Of a stretch of DNA of 64,000 nt, positions 43,096 through 51,279 are shown in pieces. Location of the stretch: the NCBI GenBank assembly GCA_003222195.1, contig QHVB01000027.1:186001-250000 (forward strand), written 5' to 3'. Both the position numbers and the translations under genes were made by a program. Below the pieces are notes generated by a model that was given only the letters and a program-made list of their open reading frames with translations, was not told where the DNA came from and searched no databases. The DNA is from Gemmatimonadota bacterium. Its GTDB lineage: Bacteria > Gemmatimonadota > Gemmatimonadetes > Gemmatimonadales > GWC2-71-9. Position 1 is the first letter of the stretch. Each line of letters opens with the position of its first letter.

Positions 43096-44264
43096 GCGAG
43101 GACCTCTCCGAGAATCGTGACGCCCCGCTCGAGATCCTCACGGGTGATGGTGAGGGGCGGGACGATGCGAAGCACGGTGGGACCGGCCGTCAGGACCAGG
43201 AGTTGACGTTCTCGCGCCGCGGCGACAATCGGCGCGGCGACCTCGTTGAGCTCGAGTCCCCACATCAACCCGCGCCCACGGGCCTCGCGCACGAGCGCAC
43301 TGCTCGCCGCGAGTCGCTGCAACCGATCGCCGAGCCACGCACCCTTCGCGCGCACGGCGGCGAGGAACTCGGGTTCGGCGATCGTGCGGACGACGTCGTG
43401 CGCTACCGTCGCAACAAAGGGGCCACCGCCAAAGGTGGTGGCGTGATCGCCCGGCGCGAGCGCAGCGGCAATCGCGTCGCTCACCAGGATCGCCCCCATC
43501 GGCAGACCGCCACCCAGCGGCTTCGCGAGCGTGTACATGTCTGGTGTGACGCCCGTTTGTTCCGACGCGAACAGCGTCCCGGTGCGGCCGAGGCCGCATT
43601 GCACTTCATCGAAGATCAACGCACAACCGCAGGCGTCGCACTGCTCGCGCAAGAACGCGAGAAACTCCGCGGGTACGGGTCGGACGCCGCCCTCTCCCTG
43701 TACCGGCTCGATGATGACTGCTGCGGTGCGATCCGCCGTGATGGCCTGCTGCGCCGCCTCGACGTCGCCGAGGGGTACGATCTGCACGCCGGCGAGGAGT
43801 GGCTCGAAGGGCCGGCGATAATCTGGCCGATCGGTTGCCGCGAGCGACGCGAACAGCCGTCCATGAAACGAGCCGCTGAAGGCGACGATGTCGGTCTTCT
43901 TCGACCACTTACGCGCGAACTTGAACGCGCCCTCGTTCGCCTCGGCCCCTGAATTACAGAAGAAGGCTTGACCGCCCCCCCCGAGCGACTTGGTCAGCTC
44001 GGCGGCCAGCCGCTCGCCTGGCTCGGTCCGGTACAGGTTCGAAACGTGAATGAGCCCCGCGTCGAGCGCGCGCAGCACGGCATCGCGAATCACCGGGCTG
44101 TTGTAGCCGAGCGCGTTGACGGCGATGCCAGCGACGAAGTCGAGGTAGCGCGTGCCGTCCTCGGCGATGAGCTCCGAGCCTTCGCCCGCCACGAAAAGGG
44201 GACCGACGCGCGCGTAGACGCCGAGGAGTGCCGTGGCGTCTGCTGAGGTCGCCGGAATGGTCAC
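43092..44264 (-). CDS. argD: Acetylornithine aminotransferase
   Basis: 390 residues from GTG. Class III PLP aminotransferase with FFCNSGAEANEGAFKFARKW (103-120), GSFHGR (131-136), EPVQGEGGVRP, IFDEVQCGLGRTG (218-229) and the PLP Lys248 in LAKPLGGGLPMGA. It converts N-acetylglutamate-5-semialdehyde to N-acetylornithine and may also serve in succinylornithine or diaminopimelate steps. It overlaps argB upstream and the acetyltransferase gene downstream, both by 4 bp. Confidence 0.96.
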   Translation of the reverse strand: MTIPATSADATALLGVYARVGPLFVAGEGSELIAEDGTRYLDFVAGIAVNALGYNSPVIRDAVLRALDAGLIHVSNLYRTEPGERLAAELTKSLGGGGQAFFCNSGAEANEGAFKFARKWSKKTDIVAFSGSFHGRLFASLAATDRPDYRRPFEPLLAGVQIVPLGDVEAAQQAITADRTAAVIIEPVQGEGGVRPVPAEFLAFLREQCDACGCALIFDEVQCGLGRTGTLFASEQTGVTPDMYTLAKPLGGGLPMGAILVSDAIAAALAPGDHATTFGGGPFVATVAHDVVRTIAEPEFLAAVRAKGAWLGDRLQRLAASSALVREARGRGLMWGLELNEVAAPIVAAARERQLLVLTAGPTVLRIVPPLTITREDLERGVTILGEVLA

Positions 44265-45040
44265 GCTGTTTGAACGGGGGACGGAGGTACTGCGAGCAGG
44301 CGGGTGCCGGCGGTGGCATGCTCGAACATGTCGAGATCACCAATCCGTACGGCCCGAACACCCGCCCGCAAGGCTTGCGCGGCGGCGCGCAACTTGGCGG
44401 CCATACCGCCGGTCGCGACGCCGCCCTCAATCATCGTCTCGATTTCGGCCGCCGCAAGGGTGGGCTGGGTGACGCCGTCCACGGCGACGCCGGGCACGTC
44501 GGACACGAACAGCAACTCCTGCGCTTCGAGCGCCGCGGCAATGGCGGCGGCGGCCTGGTCGGCATTGACGTTGAGCGGCCGGACCGGCACTGCAAGCGAG
44601 GGTGCAACGGGCGCCACTACGGGGGTCAGTCCCGCCAGGAGCAGGCTGTGCAGGAGCGACGCCCGCACATTCACGATTTCGCCCACCTCTCCCAGCGCTG
44701 TTCCGTCCTGAAGCGGCTGGCCCGTCAGCAAGCCACCATCGACCCCGGATAACCCAATCGCGTCGAGGCCGGCGGCGCGGAGCGCGGTCACGAGCAGGCG
44801 ATTCATCGGTCCCCCGAGTACCATCTCTACGAGCTGCGCAATCTCCGGAGTCGTAACGCGCAGACCATCCCGCTGCTCCACCGGCAGACCTAGCCGGCGA
44901 GACCAGGTACTGACCGCCTGGCCACCGCCATGGACGACGACCGACGGTCCCAGGCCCGCAAGTGCGCGAGCGCATGCTGCCACCCATTCGGGGCGATCGA
45001 GCTCGTTGCCGCCGATCTTCACGACGCGAATGTTCAGCAC
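44261..45040 (-). CDS. argB: Acetylglutamate kinase
   Basis: 259 residues from GTG. The amino-acid-kinase fold is shown by VVKIGGNELDRP, VVVHGGGQAVSTW, GLSGVDGGLLTG, LNVNADQAAAAIAAAL, LLFVSDVPGV and IEGGVATGGMAAKLRAA. It phosphorylates N-acetylglutamate, the committed step of arginine synthesis. It lacks the N-terminal helix typical of hexameric arginine-inhibited NAGKs, so it may be a dimeric, less arginine-sensitive form. Separated from argC by 40 bp, overlapping argD by 4. Confidence 0.95.
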   Translation of the reverse strand: MLNIRVVKIGGNELDRPEWVAACARALAGLGPSVVVHGGGQAVSTWSRRLGLPVEQRDGLRVTTPEIAQLVEMVLGGPMNRLLVTALRAAGLDAIGLSGVDGGLLTGQPLQDGTALGEVGEIVNVRASLLHSLLLAGLTPVVAPVAPSLAVPVRPLNVNADQAAAAIAAALEAQELLFVSDVPGVAVDGVTQPTLAAAEIETMIEGGVATGGMAAKLRAAAQALRAGVRAVRIGDLDMFEHATAGTRLLAVPPSPVQTA

Positions 45041-45080
45041 GGCCGTTCACCCCCTGAAGGGTGTGGCTTTAGCCTGTCCA

Positions 45081-46040
45081 TTAACACGCCAAGCCTGCGG
45101 TTTCTGGTAGTCCGAGCATCACGTTCATGTTCTGGATCGCCTGCCCCGCCGCACCCTTCACGAGATTGTCGATCGCCGCGATCACGGTCAGACGCGGCCG
45201 GCGGACGTCCCGCACTTCCGCGACGCCGATGGCCACGCGGTTGCGATACACGACGTCCTTGAGCGACGGCAACACGCCGTGCATCACCTGGACGCAGGGC
45301 TCGGCGTCATACGTGGCACCGTAGAGGCCCTCCGCGGTCGCCTGATCGAGCACCCGCGTCAGGGGCACGTGAATGGTCTCGAGAATGCCGCGCTTCACCG
45401 GCAACAGATGGGGCGTGAAGACGAGATCACCGGTAAACCCGCCCTCGCGCGACAGCGACTGCTTCAGCTCGGCGAGGTGCCGGTGCGTGTTGCCGATCGC
45501 GTAGGCGCGATAGTCCTCGGCGACTTCCCCGAACAGCAATTCGCGTTTGGGATTGCGGCCCGCGCCGGTGACGCCCGAGGCTGCGTCGATGATGACTTCG
45601 CGCGACGGATCGATGAGCCCGAGCTGGGCCAGCGGGATCAACGCGAGCAGCGCGGCCGTCGGATAGCACCCCGGATTGGCGACGAGCTCCGCATCGGCAA
45701 GGCGCGGGCGCGTGAACTCGGTCAGGCCGTAGACGGCATCGGGCGAGAGACGAAAGTCGGCCGACAGGTCGACGGCGCGTTTCCCGCCGGCGCGCGCTTC
45801 GTGGACGTAGCGCGCGGAGACACCGTGCGGCAACGCCGACAGAATGATCTCGGCATCCTGCCACGGCGCGTCGTCTGCCTTGATGAGCTCGTGCCCGTCG
45901 ACCCATTCACCGGCTGCCGACTCGGCGGTCGCAAAGGCGACGGTGGCATCCGGATGGCCGTTCAACAGGCGCAACAACTCCTGACCGACGTAACCGGACG
46001 CACCCAGCACGCCGACCGGGATCGATGCATGATTATTCAT
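45081..46040 (-). CDS. argC: N-acetyl-gamma-glutamyl-phosphate reductase
   Basis: 319 residues. NADP-binding GVLGASGYVGQELLRLL at the N-terminus, catalytic Cys125 in ANPGCYPTAA, GVTGAGRNPKRELLF and GNTHRHLAE with the active-site His, and FTPHLLPVKRGILETIHV. It reduces N-acetylglutamyl phosphate to the semialdehyde. First gene of the arginine set (argC-argB-argD-GNAT); argE/J, argF, argG and argH are not here. Confidence 0.97.
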   Translation of the reverse strand: MNNHASIPVGVLGASGYVGQELLRLLNGHPDATVAFATAESAAGEWVDGHELIKADDAPWQDAEIILSALPHGVSARYVHEARAGGKRAVDLSADFRLSPDAVYGLTEFTRPRLADAELVANPGCYPTAALLALIPLAQLGLIDPSREVIIDAASGVTGAGRNPKRELLFGEVAEDYRAYAIGNTHRHLAELKQSLSREGGFTGDLVFTPHLLPVKRGILETIHVPLTRVLDQATAEGLYGATYDAEPCVQVMHGVLPSLKDVVYRNRVAIGVAEVRDVRRPRLTVIAAIDNLVKGAAGQAIQNMNVMLGLPETAGLAC

Positions 46041-46081
46041 TTGAGCGGAAAATTATGCAGACGCCCAGCGTCACGCAAGAT

Positions 46082-46108
46082 GCAGGGCGCAGCATGCTGC
46101 GCCCCTAC
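46082..46108. repeat. Degenerate fourth copy of the 28-bp palindrome
   Basis: Right half matches the consensus (TGCTGCGCCCCTAC); the left half has lost one G and carries one substitution. Its CTA at 46105-46107 supplies the TAG stop of the nicotinate phosphoribosyltransferase gene. Confidence 0.85.
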
Positions 46109-47166
46109 TCGACACGCTCCAGCCGCGGATTGGGCCGGTACGACCTCCCGACCTTCGCGCACGGCTTCCCCTCGAGCATCACCACGTCGGCGGTGAAATC
46201 GAATCGTCCCTGGAACAGGCTCGATCCGACGCCATAGGCGTCGACGGGGATGTCCTGTTCCTCGAAGTGCCGGATCTTCTCCACCGTGAAGCCGCCGGAG
46301 ACGACGATCTTCACATGTCGATACCCCTCTGCATCGAGCGCGCGACGCACGTTACGCACGAGCTGCGGATTGACGCCGGTCGGCTTGAACGTCCCCATCT
46401 GCAGAATGACCGACTTGTCGACCAGCGTCTCGGACGTGTCGAGCCGGACGCCGTACAGCCGGTCGCCGAGCGCGCGCGCCACAGCCAGCGAGGTCCCGAC
46501 GCAGTCGTTGTCAAAATCGACGAGGGTAATCAGGCGAATCGCAGGATCGCTGCGCTCGGCGAACCTGCTGGATGCGACCACGGTGTCGCCGTGGTAGGCC
46601 GCAATCAGCGCGTGCGGGACCGTGCCGATGCCTTCGGAGCCCCACCAGGACGCCTGCGCATCGGTCGAGACGCCGATCGCGCCCGCGATGTGCGCCGCGT
46701 AGCCGTCGCCCGTTTGCACCAGCCAGTGATCGTGGCGGGCCGGGAAGAACATGACCTCTTTCGGCTTCGCGGCTTCGACCACCTGCCGGGTGTTGGTGCC
46801 GACGCGCGTGCGCCGCGCGAGCACGCCGAGATAGAGCGTTTCGAGCACCGCGAAGGCGTCGTACGGCCCCTCGATGAGCAGCACCGTCTCCCAGGGCTGG
46901 ATTTCGTCTCCATCATAGAGCGCGTGGACGACCAGCTCATCCCACCGCTCGGCGCAGAGTTTCAGAATCGCAATCGCTTCATCGATGCCGCCGAGATAGG
47001 CGTGGGCTTTGCCGAACACCTGCATCGTCACCCGCGGGCGATGCCGGTCTTTGCGCAAGAGTTCGCGCGCGCGCACGAAGTATTTGTCCGAGTAATAGCC
47101 TTCCCGCATTTTCTCGACGGGAAGGTGGAAGATGGCGGGATCGAGGCGTTTGCGGCGCGCAGCCAT
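46105..47166 (-). CDS. Nicotinate phosphoribosyltransferase
   Basis: 353 residues. Type II PRTase-like signatures: YYSDKYFVRARELL, RVTMQVFGKAHAYLGGIDE, a barrel with LGVLARRTRVGTNTRQVVEA, GTVPHALIAAYHGDTV, VDFDNDCVGTS, VRLDTSETLVDKS, and the phosphate-binding IVVSGGFTVEKIRHFE. It forms nicotinate mononucleotide from nicotinate and PRPP in NAD salvage, and pairs with the nicotinamidase-like protein at 41914. The stop codon lies within a degenerate 28-bp palindrome. Confidence 0.9.
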   Translation of the reverse strand: MAARRKRLDPAIFHLPVEKMREGYYSDKYFVRARELLRKDRHRPRVTMQVFGKAHAYLGGIDEAIAILKLCAERWDELVVHALYDGDEIQPWETVLLIEGPYDAFAVLETLYLGVLARRTRVGTNTRQVVEAAKPKEVMFFPARHDHWLVQTGDGYAAHIAGAIGVSTDAQASWWGSEGIGTVPHALIAAYHGDTVVASSRFAERSDPAIRLITLVDFDNDCVGTSLAVARALGDRLYGVRLDTSETLVDKSVILQMGTFKPTGVNPQLVRNVRRALDAEGYRHVKIVVSGGFTVEKIRHFEEQDIPVDAYGVGSSLFQGRFDFTADVVMLEGKPCAKVGRSYRPNPRLERVE

Positions 47167-48024
47167 TCAGCGCCAACCCGGCCAGGAGAACGTGGCGGTG
47201 AGCGTATCGCCGTTCGGCAGCGCGAGCTGGCGCCCGACATTGTTGAGCCGCCCGCAAATCGTGCCGAGCGGCTCCGTCCCATCCGGACGGGAGACGCGGA
47301 GGCAGACGACGTCCGCATCGAGCGCGAGCGCGCGCTCCCGGGCTGAGCGCGCCGCATCGGGTCGGGTGAGGCTCAACACCAGGGTCGTGGCGCGTCCCCG
47401 CAGCACCAGCTGGACGATCCGCGATGGCTCGTCGGGCACCATATCCATGGGCCGTGGCGCGCTGACGGTGTCGCCGCGCACGAGGTTGAGAATCACCCGA
47501 GCGCGCCTGGGCCGGACGATGGCCTCCAAGCGGACGTCGCGCGTGGAATCGACGAGCTCGAAGACTTCGGCCGGTCGCGTCTCACCGCCCGCAAACTGGC
47601 GTTCGAGAATCAGCTCTACCCGGAGGGCCCTCGAGGCGCGCGCGCCCTGCGTCGAGTTGCCAAACGGGTAAATGCGCGCGGTATCGCTCCAGGCGAGCCG
47701 TACCAGGCGCCGGTAGGTGTCTTCCTCCCACAACGGTAGGCCTCTCCGCGAGCGTCCCACTTGGCGGCGAGTAAAGAATTCTCCGGCAAGGGTCACGGTG
47801 TCGCCCAACGGCGTCACCTGAAATAGCGCCTCGACTTCGGTGGTGTCGGTGCGGAGCGTGAGCCGCATGTCGCTGTCGAGCGGACCGCTCACGGCACCGC
47901 TCGCGAGGGTGCGCGGCGCAGCCGAGGCCGGCTCGATGACGCGAATCCGATACGTGAGCCGGGTGCCCGGCGCCTGCAGCAACGAAAGCGCGGAGAGGAG
48001 GCTAGTGAACGACGATAGTCCCAC
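47167..48024 (-). CDS. Hypothetical secreted beta-rich protein
   Basis: 285 residues from a GTG at 48024 that gives a short hydrophobic leader (LSSFTSLLSALSLLQAPG). The rest alternates short beta-type stretches with many Arg and Thr residues, e.g. LTYRIRVIEP, MRLTLRTDTTEVEALFQV, LARVILNLVRG-like segments, and ends ATFSWPGWR. No recognised domain. It overlaps the zinc-finger protein gene by 23 bp and abuts the nicotinate phosphoribosyltransferase start with no spacer, so it is in the same run. Confidence 0.7.
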   Translation of the reverse strand: MGLSSFTSLLSALSLLQAPGTRLTYRIRVIEPASAAPRTLASGAVSGPLDSDMRLTLRTDTTEVEALFQVTPLGDTVTLAGEFFTRRQVGRSRRGLPLWEEDTYRRLVRLAWSDTARIYPFGNSTQGARASRALRVELILERQFAGGETRPAEVFELVDSTRDVRLEAIVRPRRARVILNLVRGDTVSAPRPMDMVPDEPSRIVQLVLRGRATTLVLSLTRPDAARSARERALALDADVVCLRVSRPDGTEPLGTICGRLNNVGRQLALPNGDTLTATFSWPGWR

Positions 48025-48352
48025 GCGATTCCTCGAGCGTACCACCGCCACCGGGGCCGCCCCACTGACCGTGGGCGACCCATCCGGCGGCGAGACCGGT
48101 CCCCAGCGCGATCACGACCCAGACGGCGAGGGTGCCGGCCCGGATCGACGGCCGCGGCACGACGAACGCGTGCGGATTTCCGGCCGACCGTGCCAGCGCG
48201 ACCCGCACTTCGAGCTGGCTGGCGCGGGCGCCGGCACAGTGCGCGCACGTCGCCAGATGCTTGGCGAGCGCGGCGCGCTCGATGAGGGAGAGCTCACCGT
48301 CCAGCTCGGCATCGATCTGGACGAGCCACTGCTCGTGCGTGGAATCGGCCAT
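48002..48352 (-). CDS. Small zinc-finger (anti-sigma-like) membrane protein
   Basis: 116 residues. The zf-HC2 motif H-x3-C-x2-C is in LAKHLATCAHCAG, preceded by AELDGELSLIERAAL; one membrane helix (LAVWVVIALGTGLAAGWVAH) follows, then a short Gly-rich extracytoplasmic tail. Usually such proteins hold an ECF sigma factor, but the neighbour upstream is a glycosyltransferase, not a sigma gene, so its partner is unknown. Start and upstream stop overlap as TAATG. Confidence 0.85.
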   Translation of the reverse strand: MADSTHEQWLVQIDAELDGELSLIERAALAKHLATCAHCAGARASQLEVRVALARSAGNPHAFVVPRPSIRAGTLAVWVVIALGTGLAAGWVAHGQWGGPGGGGTLEESRGTIVVH

Positions 48353-49059
48353 TAGACCTCCTCCTTGACCCGGTAGCGGAGCGCCCGGCGCTGCATCCAG
48401 CGCACGGCGAAAGCATCGACCAGCGACCGCAGCACGCGATTCCACATACCGTACTTGGTCACGCCATGTTTCCGCGGCCGGTGACCAACCGGAACTTCGG
48501 TCACGGTGCCACCTTGCATCTTGATCAACGTCGGCAGAAAACGATGCATCCCCGTAAACAGCGGCACCGCTTGCACAGCATCGGTGCGAAAGGCCTTCAG
48601 CGAGCACCCCGTATCCCGAATCACTTCGCCGTTGAGCCGGTTTCGCACGCCGTTGGCGATCCGGCTCTGCAGCCGCTTCCAGGGTGTGTCGCGCCGCGTG
48701 GCGCGATAGCCGGCCACGGCGGTGGCGCCGCTGCGCTGTAAGGTATCGACGAGCGTTGGAATATCGGCAGGATCGTTCTGCAGGTCGGCGTCCAGCGTGA
48801 CCACGATCGGCGCGCGCGCCGCGCGAAACCCCGCCGCGAACGCCGCGGTCTGGCCGGCATTCCGCTCGAAGGCAATGACGCGCAGCTGGGGATACTGGCG
48901 CCGCAAGGCCTTGAGCGCTTCGACCGACCCGTCGCTGGAGCCGTCGTCCACGACGATGACCTCGTAGCTCCGGCCGGCGAGGGCGGCTGCGATTTCGGCG
49001 AGCAGCGGGGCGAGGTTTTCCCGCTCGTTGTACGCGGGGACCACGAGCGAAAGCTCCAC
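48352..49059 (-). CDS. GT2 glycosyltransferase, dolichol-phosphate mannose synthase-like
   Basis: 235 residues from GTG. GT-A features: LSLVVPAYNERENLAPLL, VIVVDDGSSDGS, FERNAGQTAAFAAGF, DAD in VTLDADLQNDPADIP, and GCSLKAFR with HRFLPTLIKMQGGTVTEV. This is the compact soluble catalytic core without C-terminal membrane helices, similar to DPMS/ArnC-type enzymes that load a sugar on polyprenyl phosphate. It begins the minus-strand run that continues through the arginine and serine genes. Confidence 0.93.
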   Translation of the reverse strand: MELSLVVPAYNERENLAPLLAEIAAALAGRSYEVIVVDDGSSDGSVEALKALRRQYPQLRVIAFERNAGQTAAFAAGFRAARAPIVVTLDADLQNDPADIPTLVDTLQRSGATAVAGYRATRRDTPWKRLQSRIANGVRNRLNGEVIRDTGCSLKAFRTDAVQAVPLFTGMHRFLPTLIKMQGGTVTEVPVGHRPRKHGVTKYGMWNRVLRSLVDAFAVRWMQRRALRYRVKEEV

Positions 49060-49079
49060 GGGGTGGGAACGATAGCAAG

Positions 49080-49108
49080 TTGACAGCCGCTAGACGAGTG
49101 GGTAAAAC
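49080..49108 (+). promoter_or_regulatory. Candidate promoter for the asparaginase-like gene, possibly leaderless
   Basis: TTGACA at 49080-49085 and TAAAAC at 49103-49108 with 17-bp spacing. The ATG follows at 49114, so transcription would start at or near the start codon; no Shine-Dalgarno sequence is visible between them. Confidence 0.4.
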
Positions 49109-49113
49109 CGTTC

Positions 49114-50163
49114 ATGCCTGAGTTTTGGTCGCGTCGGGATTTTTTGCGCTCCGCCGCAAGTGGACTGGCCGCGAGCACGGTGACGGGGATTCCCCACCCG
49201 ATGCGGCCGCCCCGGCCGCTCCCGCCCGAGTCTCGTTGGGCGGCGAAGCCCGTGGCGATCGCGAGCGCGAACGGCCTGCGCGCCGTGCAAAAGGCGTTCG
49301 ATCTGTTGATGCAGGGCGCCGACACACTCGACGCCGTCATCCAGGGCGTGAAGATCCAGGAGCTCGATCCGAACGACGACTCGGTCGGGTACGGAGGTCT
49401 GCCCAATGCCGAGGGCGTGGTGCAGCTCGATGCCTCGTGCATGCACGGACCCACCAAGCGCGCCGGCGCGGTCGGCGCGCTCGAGAACATCAAGACCCCG
49501 TCCGAAGTCGCGAAGCTCATTCTCAAGTACACAGCCCACATCTTTCTCGTCGGCGAAGGCGCCAAGCGGTTCGCCCTGTCCTACGGCTTTAAAGAAGAAG
49601 ATCTGCTGACCGAGCACTCGCGCGAGGCCTGGCTGCGCTGGCGCGCCAACCTGAGCCCGACCGACAACTACCTCGACGTACCCGATTCGGATCACCTGGT
49701 CGTGACCAAAACCGGGACCATCAATTGCGACGCCGTGACGCCGCAGGGGGATCTCTCGTCGGTGACGACCACGAGCGGCCTGTCCTGGAAAATCCCGGGC
49801 CGGGTGGGGGACTCGCCGATCATCGGCGCGGGGCAATACTGCGACAACGACGTCGGCGCGGCGGGATCCACGGGCCTGGGCGAGGCGAACATCAAAGTGT
49901 GCGGCGGATTTCTCACGGTCGAGCACATGCGGCGCGGCATGAAACCGACCGATGCCTGTCTCGAAACGCTGAAGCGCGTCGTCGCCGAAACGGAAGCGCG
50001 CCTGCTGGACCCACAGGGGAAACCGAAATTCGATCTGGTGTTCTACGCCGTCACCAAGCGCGGAGAATTCGGGGCCGCGTCGCTCTATCCCAACCACTTC
50101 GCGGTGCACGACGGCACCGACGCCAAGATTCGCGACACGGCCTACTTATTTACCCGCGCCTAA
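49114..50163 (+). CDS. Tat-exported N4-(beta-N-acetylglucosaminyl)-L-asparaginase family protein
   Basis: 349 residues. A twin-arginine signal (SRRDFLRSAASGLAAS) starts the protein. It is an Ntn-hydrolase of the glycosylasparaginase family: GADTLDAVIQGVKIQE, SVGYGGLPNAEG, and the autoprocessing site with Thr202 (KTGTINCDAV), then RVGDSPIIGAGQYCDNDVGA and GLGEANIKVCGGF. After self-cleavage the new N-terminal Thr acts as nucleophile on Asn-linked amides such as GlcNAc-Asn or small isoaspartyl substrates. Its 3' end overlaps the outer-membrane barrel gene. Confidence 0.94.
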   Translation: MPEFWSRRDFLRSAASGLAASTVTGIPHPMRPPRPLPPESRWAAKPVAIASANGLRAVQKAFDLLMQGADTLDAVIQGVKIQELDPNDDSVGYGGLPNAEGVVQLDASCMHGPTKRAGAVGALENIKTPSEVAKLILKYTAHIFLVGEGAKRFALSYGFKEEDLLTEHSREAWLRWRANLSPTDNYLDVPDSDHLVVTKTGTINCDAVTPQGDLSSVTTTSGLSWKIPGRVGDSPIIGAGQYCDNDVGAAGSTGLGEANIKVCGGFLTVEHMRRGMKPTDACLETLKRVVAETEARLLDPQGKPKFDLVFYAVTKRGEFGAASLYPNHFAVHDGTDAKIRDTAYLFTRA

Positions 50164-51275
50164 CCGTCCTCCTCGTCGCGCTGGCGACACCGCTCGCGGC
50201 ACAGACTGCGGCACATCCAAGATACGAATGGGTCGATCATCTCTACCCATACGTTTCCTACAGCTCGATCGACGGGTTCTGGGGAGCCGGGCATTACGAT
50301 TGGTCGATCCCGATGAGCTTCGCCGAACGGCCGGAGCCGAACATCGGCCGCATCGCGTTCGATGCCGGCGCGAGCACACGGGGCAGCTATCTGCTGAGCG
50401 CGGACGCACAGTTCCCCGCCTATTGGGATGGCTGGCGATTCGGTCTAACGGTCGGTCTGGTCCGCGCGAATCGACTCGGCTACTACGGGCAAGGCAATCG
50501 CACCACCTACGACCGCGACAGCACCACCGCCCCCGGTCGGTCCTACTTCTATCGGGTGAGCCGCAAGACTGCGGGCGCGCGGCTTACCGTGCAGCGGAGG
50601 GTGGCGGGCCCGTTGCGCGTCCTCGTCGGCGGCTCGCTCCAACGGACCGCCTTTCGCACGCTACCCGGCGTGACCTTGTATCAACGGGACAGCGTCGCGC
50701 CGTTCAACGATGCCGTCGCACGCGCCGGCATCGTCTTCGATTCCCGCGATCTCGAATCAGACCCCCACCGCGGCATCTTCGCCGAGGCGCTGGTCGGACG
50801 GGGTCGCGGCTATACGCGCACGACCGCCGCGGTTCGAGCCTACGCCCATCCGCTCGAACGTCTGATCCTTGCAGCACGCGTCGCCGGTGAAAAGATGACC
50901 GGGGCGCCGCCACTGGCAGCGCAGCAAACGCTGGAATCAAGTGAGGGGCCGCTCGTCGCCCTGGGCGGCTACCGCTCGCTGCGCGGTTATTACGACGGCC
51001 GCTTCGTGGGACCTGGCAAGCTGGTTGCGGGAGTCGAAGCTCGCTACGGTCTGATCTGGGCGCCGCGCCTGCTCGAGGTCAAGCTATTCGGGTTCTACGA
51101 TGCTGGGCGCGTGTTCGGCCCCGGGGAAGTGGTGCACCTCACGCGCCAGGGGCTGCATTCGGCCTGGGGTGGCGGGGTCGGTGCGGCACTCATGCGGAAC
51201 ACGGTGATGACGTTCTTCATCGGACGGGGCACGGAAGGAGCGCTGGTTTCGTTCGCGACGACGTGGAGTTATTGA
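50148..51275 (+). CDS. Outer-membrane beta-barrel protein (BamA/TamA surface-antigen-like), start codon unclear
   Basis: About 375 residues. A signal-peptide-like stretch (PRLTVLLVALATPLAAQ) is followed by ~340 residues of alternating beta strands, with FDSRDLESDPHRGIFAEALVGR, GGYRSLRGYYDGRFVG (the RGY-type barrel-turn motif) and KLFGFYDAGRVF, as in the C-terminal barrel of Omp85 surface antigens. No ATG, GTG or TTG precedes the signal peptide in frame at a sensible distance; an ATT at 50148 is the nearest plausible start, inside the end of the asparaginase-like gene. Rare start, coupled re-initiation or a sequence error are all possible. Confidence 0.8.
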   Translation: MYPRLTVLLVALATPLAAQTAAHPRYEWVDHLYPYVSYSSIDGFWGAGHYDWSIPMSFAERPEPNIGRIAFDAGASTRGSYLLSADAQFPAYWDGWRFGLTVGLVRANRLGYYGQGNRTTYDRDSTTAPGRSYFYRVSRKTAGARLTVQRRVAGPLRVLVGGSLQRTAFRTLPGVTLYQRDSVAPFNDAVARAGIVFDSRDLESDPHRGIFAEALVGRGRGYTRTTAAVRAYAHPLERLILAARVAGEKMTGAPPLAAQQTLESSEGPLVALGGYRSLRGYYDGRFVGPGKLVAGVEARYGLIWAPRLLEVKLFGFYDAGRVFGPGEVVHLTRQGLHSAWGGGVGAALMRNTVMTFFIGRGTEGALVSFATTWSY

Positions 51276-51279
51276 TCGA

